Shown here piece after piece: positions 62,626-64,000 of a DNA stretch of 64,000 nucleotides. Both the position numbers and the translations under genes were made by a program. Location: the NCBI RefSeq assembly GCF_030812475.1, contig NZ_JAUSSR010000013.1:124001-188000 (forward strand), in the 5' to 3' direction. Under the pieces are notes generated by a model, which was not told the DNA's origin, did no database searches, and saw only the letters and a list, made by a program, of their open reading frames with translations. How positions within the stretch are numbered: position 1 is the first letter of the stretch; the number at the start of each line of letters is the position of its first letter. The stretch comes from Pseudomonas lini. Lineage in GTDB: Bacteria; Pseudomonadota; Gammaproteobacteria; Pseudomonadales; Pseudomonadaceae.

Positions 62626-64000
62626 ATCACCCCGACATCGTATCGCCAGCGGCGCTGCAGCACACCAACGAGGTGACCTGCATCTCGCCCTGGTTTGTGC
62701 AGAACACTGAATACCATCCAGTGAAGGCCACCTATCGTCCCTTGATCAATGGCGAAGAAACCTTCGAGGCCGTGCACCTGGCCATCGCCCAGGCCACGAA
62801 ATCCATCGACATCATCTGCTGGGGGTTTCAGCCATCGATGTATTTCATCCGCGATGGCAAGGCGCCGAGTATCGGCGATCTGCTCAAAGCCAAGGCCAAA
62901 CAAGGCGTGCGCGTACGCATGCTGGGGTGGGAGATGCTATTCAACTCCGCTGGGGTGGCGGGTGAAGCCAACTTGCCCGGTAAAGGCCCGCTCCGAATCC
63001 GCAACCGGGCGCTGCAGCCCTCCACGGATGACCAATATGCCTATGACCGCCAATGGTTTGCCGATTGCGCCGTGGCAGATGATCAAGCGATCGAGCAGGG
63101 CGCACGTGCGCTGCCGGTGTTTGTCAGTCGCGGTTTCGATCTGGAGGAACGGGCGGAAATAGCCTATCAGGTGAAATACCACAGCCTCGATCCGCAGATC
63201 AGTTTAGGCACGCGTCTCGCCCTGAGGTGGGCCGCAACCCATCACCAGAAAAGCGTACTCGTCGATTACGAACTGGCGGATCGCGCCGTCGGTTTTGTCA
63301 TGGGCCATAACATGCTCGACGAGTACTGGGACACCGATTCCCATACGGCATTGAATCGGGCCAAGGACCGCAAGCCCAGACCCGACTGTGGCCCGCGCGG
63401 CGATACACCCCGCCAGGACATCTCAAGCCAGGTCAGCGGGCCGATTCTGGAACACCTGCACCACAACTTCGCCACCGCCTGGCGCAAAGAAACCGGCGAG
63501 GACTTGATCGCCTCCCGCCAGGCCATGCAGGTAGGACCGAAACTCCAATGCACGGCGGGTGAAATCCTCCAGCTGGCGCAGCTCGTGCGGACCCAGCCTC
63601 AGGAAGGTAAACGCGATATCGAGCGGCTGTACCTGCAAGCCGTCAACAACGCAACCCAGTTCATCTACATCGAGAATCAGTACTTTCGCTGGCCGCATCT
63701 GGCCGAGTTCATCAAGGCGGTCGCCGCCGGCCAGACCCAGGCCGGGCGCGATCCGGGTATCCATGGTTCGTTGCACCTGTTCGTGATCACCAATGCGACC
63801 GCCGACGGTGTGGGCCCGGGCACCGTCAACACCCAGCGCATGCTCGAAAGCCTCGGGCGCGCCGACACCATTGCGGGGGTGACGAAGCTGCGGCGTATTG
63901 AACAGTTGAAACAAGAGGCACCACCGCGGCCTCGTCCCGAGGTGCGGGATCGCGCCGGGCAGAGGGAACTTGCGCAGTGGCAGGACGAGCTTGATCGGCA
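62622..64000 (+). CDS. phospholipase D-type T6SS effector (cut by window end)
   Basis: The reading from MNHPDIVSPAALQHTNEVTC stays open to the window end, giving 459 residues. The first HKD motif is complete: H208-Q-K210 then x4 then D215 (HHQKSVLVDYELADRAVGFV), and the second would lie beyond the edge. N-terminal FEAVHLAIAQATKSIDIICW is typical of PLD folds. Proteins of this design behind vgrG are Tle5/PldA-like antibacterial lipases. Its ATG overlaps the vgrG stop, so VgrG is its likely carrier. Confidence 0.88.
   Translation, partial: MNHPDIVSPAALQHTNEVTCISPWFVQNTEYHPVKATYRPLINGEETFEAVHLAIAQATKSIDIICWGFQPSMYFIRDGKAPSIGDLLKAKAKQGVRVRMLGWEMLFNSAGVAGEANLPGKGPLRIRNRALQPSTDDQYAYDRQWFADCAVADDQAIEQGARALPVFVSRGFDLEERAEIAYQVKYHSLDPQISLGTRLALRWAATHHQKSVLVDYELADRAVGFVMGHNMLDEYWDTDSHTALNRAKDRKPRPDCGPRGDTPRQDISSQVSGPILEHLHHNFATAWRKETGEDLIASRQAMQVGPKLQCTAGEILQLAQLVRTQPQEGKRDIERLYLQAVNNATQFIYIENQYFRWPHLAEFIKAVAAGQTQAGRDPGIHGSLHLFVITNATADGVGPGTVNTQRMLESLGRADTIAGVTKLRRIEQLKQEAPPRPRPEVRDRAGQRELAQWQDELDR

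Overview
The window is a GC-rich, gene-dense chromosomal segment that reads as a Pseudomonas of the fluorescens group. The evidence is the folD - tRNA - tig - clpP - clpX - lon - hupB - ppiD order, the liu leucine-degradation genes with a CrcY-type sRNA beside the HMG-CoA lyase gene, a PrrF iron sRNA, and very many REP/REPIN repeats built on GTAGGAGC(GAG/TGG)CTTG(CTCG/CCAG)CGA. No database search was possible, so gene names come from recognising the translated sequences.

Layout. 1-5.3 kb: start of an NhaR-like regulator, a small lipoprotein, TerC, several small proteins and the PBP7-type endopeptidase PbpG, with REP arrays. 5.3-17.4 kb: conserved core with folD, three tRNAs, trigger factor, ClpP, ClpX, Lon, HU-beta, a degenerate tRNA-Asp-like RNA, PpiD, a DUF2242-type lipoprotein and a 28-residue acidic peptide. 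17.4-23 kb: AraC regulator with a catalytically degraded nitrilase-like protein, 2,4-dienoyl-CoA reductase and a D-cysteine desulfhydrase/ACC-deaminase-like PLP enzyme. 23-30.4 kb: 2-aminoethylphosphonate catabolism (phnX, phnW, two LysR regulators, an OPA-type transporter and an aminophosphonate oxidoreductase-like flavoprotein). 30.4-34.2 kb: an orphan short VgrG, a YebC-family protein and ZapE.

34.5-37.6 kb: a compact stress module of ECF sigma factor and anti-sigma facing a catalase-like peroxidase and a cytochrome b561. The divergent intergenic region carries two near-identical ECF promoters, one per direction. 37.6-40.9 kb: MFS exporter with divergent HxlR regulator, and an M14 carboxypeptidase. 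41.1-45.4 kb: PrrF sRNA, then an apparently inserted bacteriocin cassette (S-type pyocin plus two different immunity genes) bounded by direct repeats of a DUF6124-type gene, then a LexA/PrtR-like repressor whose catalytic serine is alanine.

45.5-56 kb: liuABCD operon, an acyl-CoA ligase, liuE and the MerR regulator liuR, with LiuR-type palindromes upstream of liuA and liuR. Between liuE and the ligase gene lies a CrcY/CrcZ-type sRNA with a textbook sigma-54 promoter, tying leucine catabolism to carbon catabolite control. 56.3-58 kb: Aer-like chemoreceptor. 58-64 kb: a T6SS effector island with small orphan genes, a low-GC membrane protein, a large VgrG and, overlapping it by 4 bp, a phospholipase D-type effector cut by the window end.

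Less ordinary parts are the bacteriocin cassette and its integration scar, the ECF/catalase/b561 module, the tRNA-Asp-like RNA, and several pseudoenzymes (nitrilase, C39-like lipoprotein, S24 repressor).
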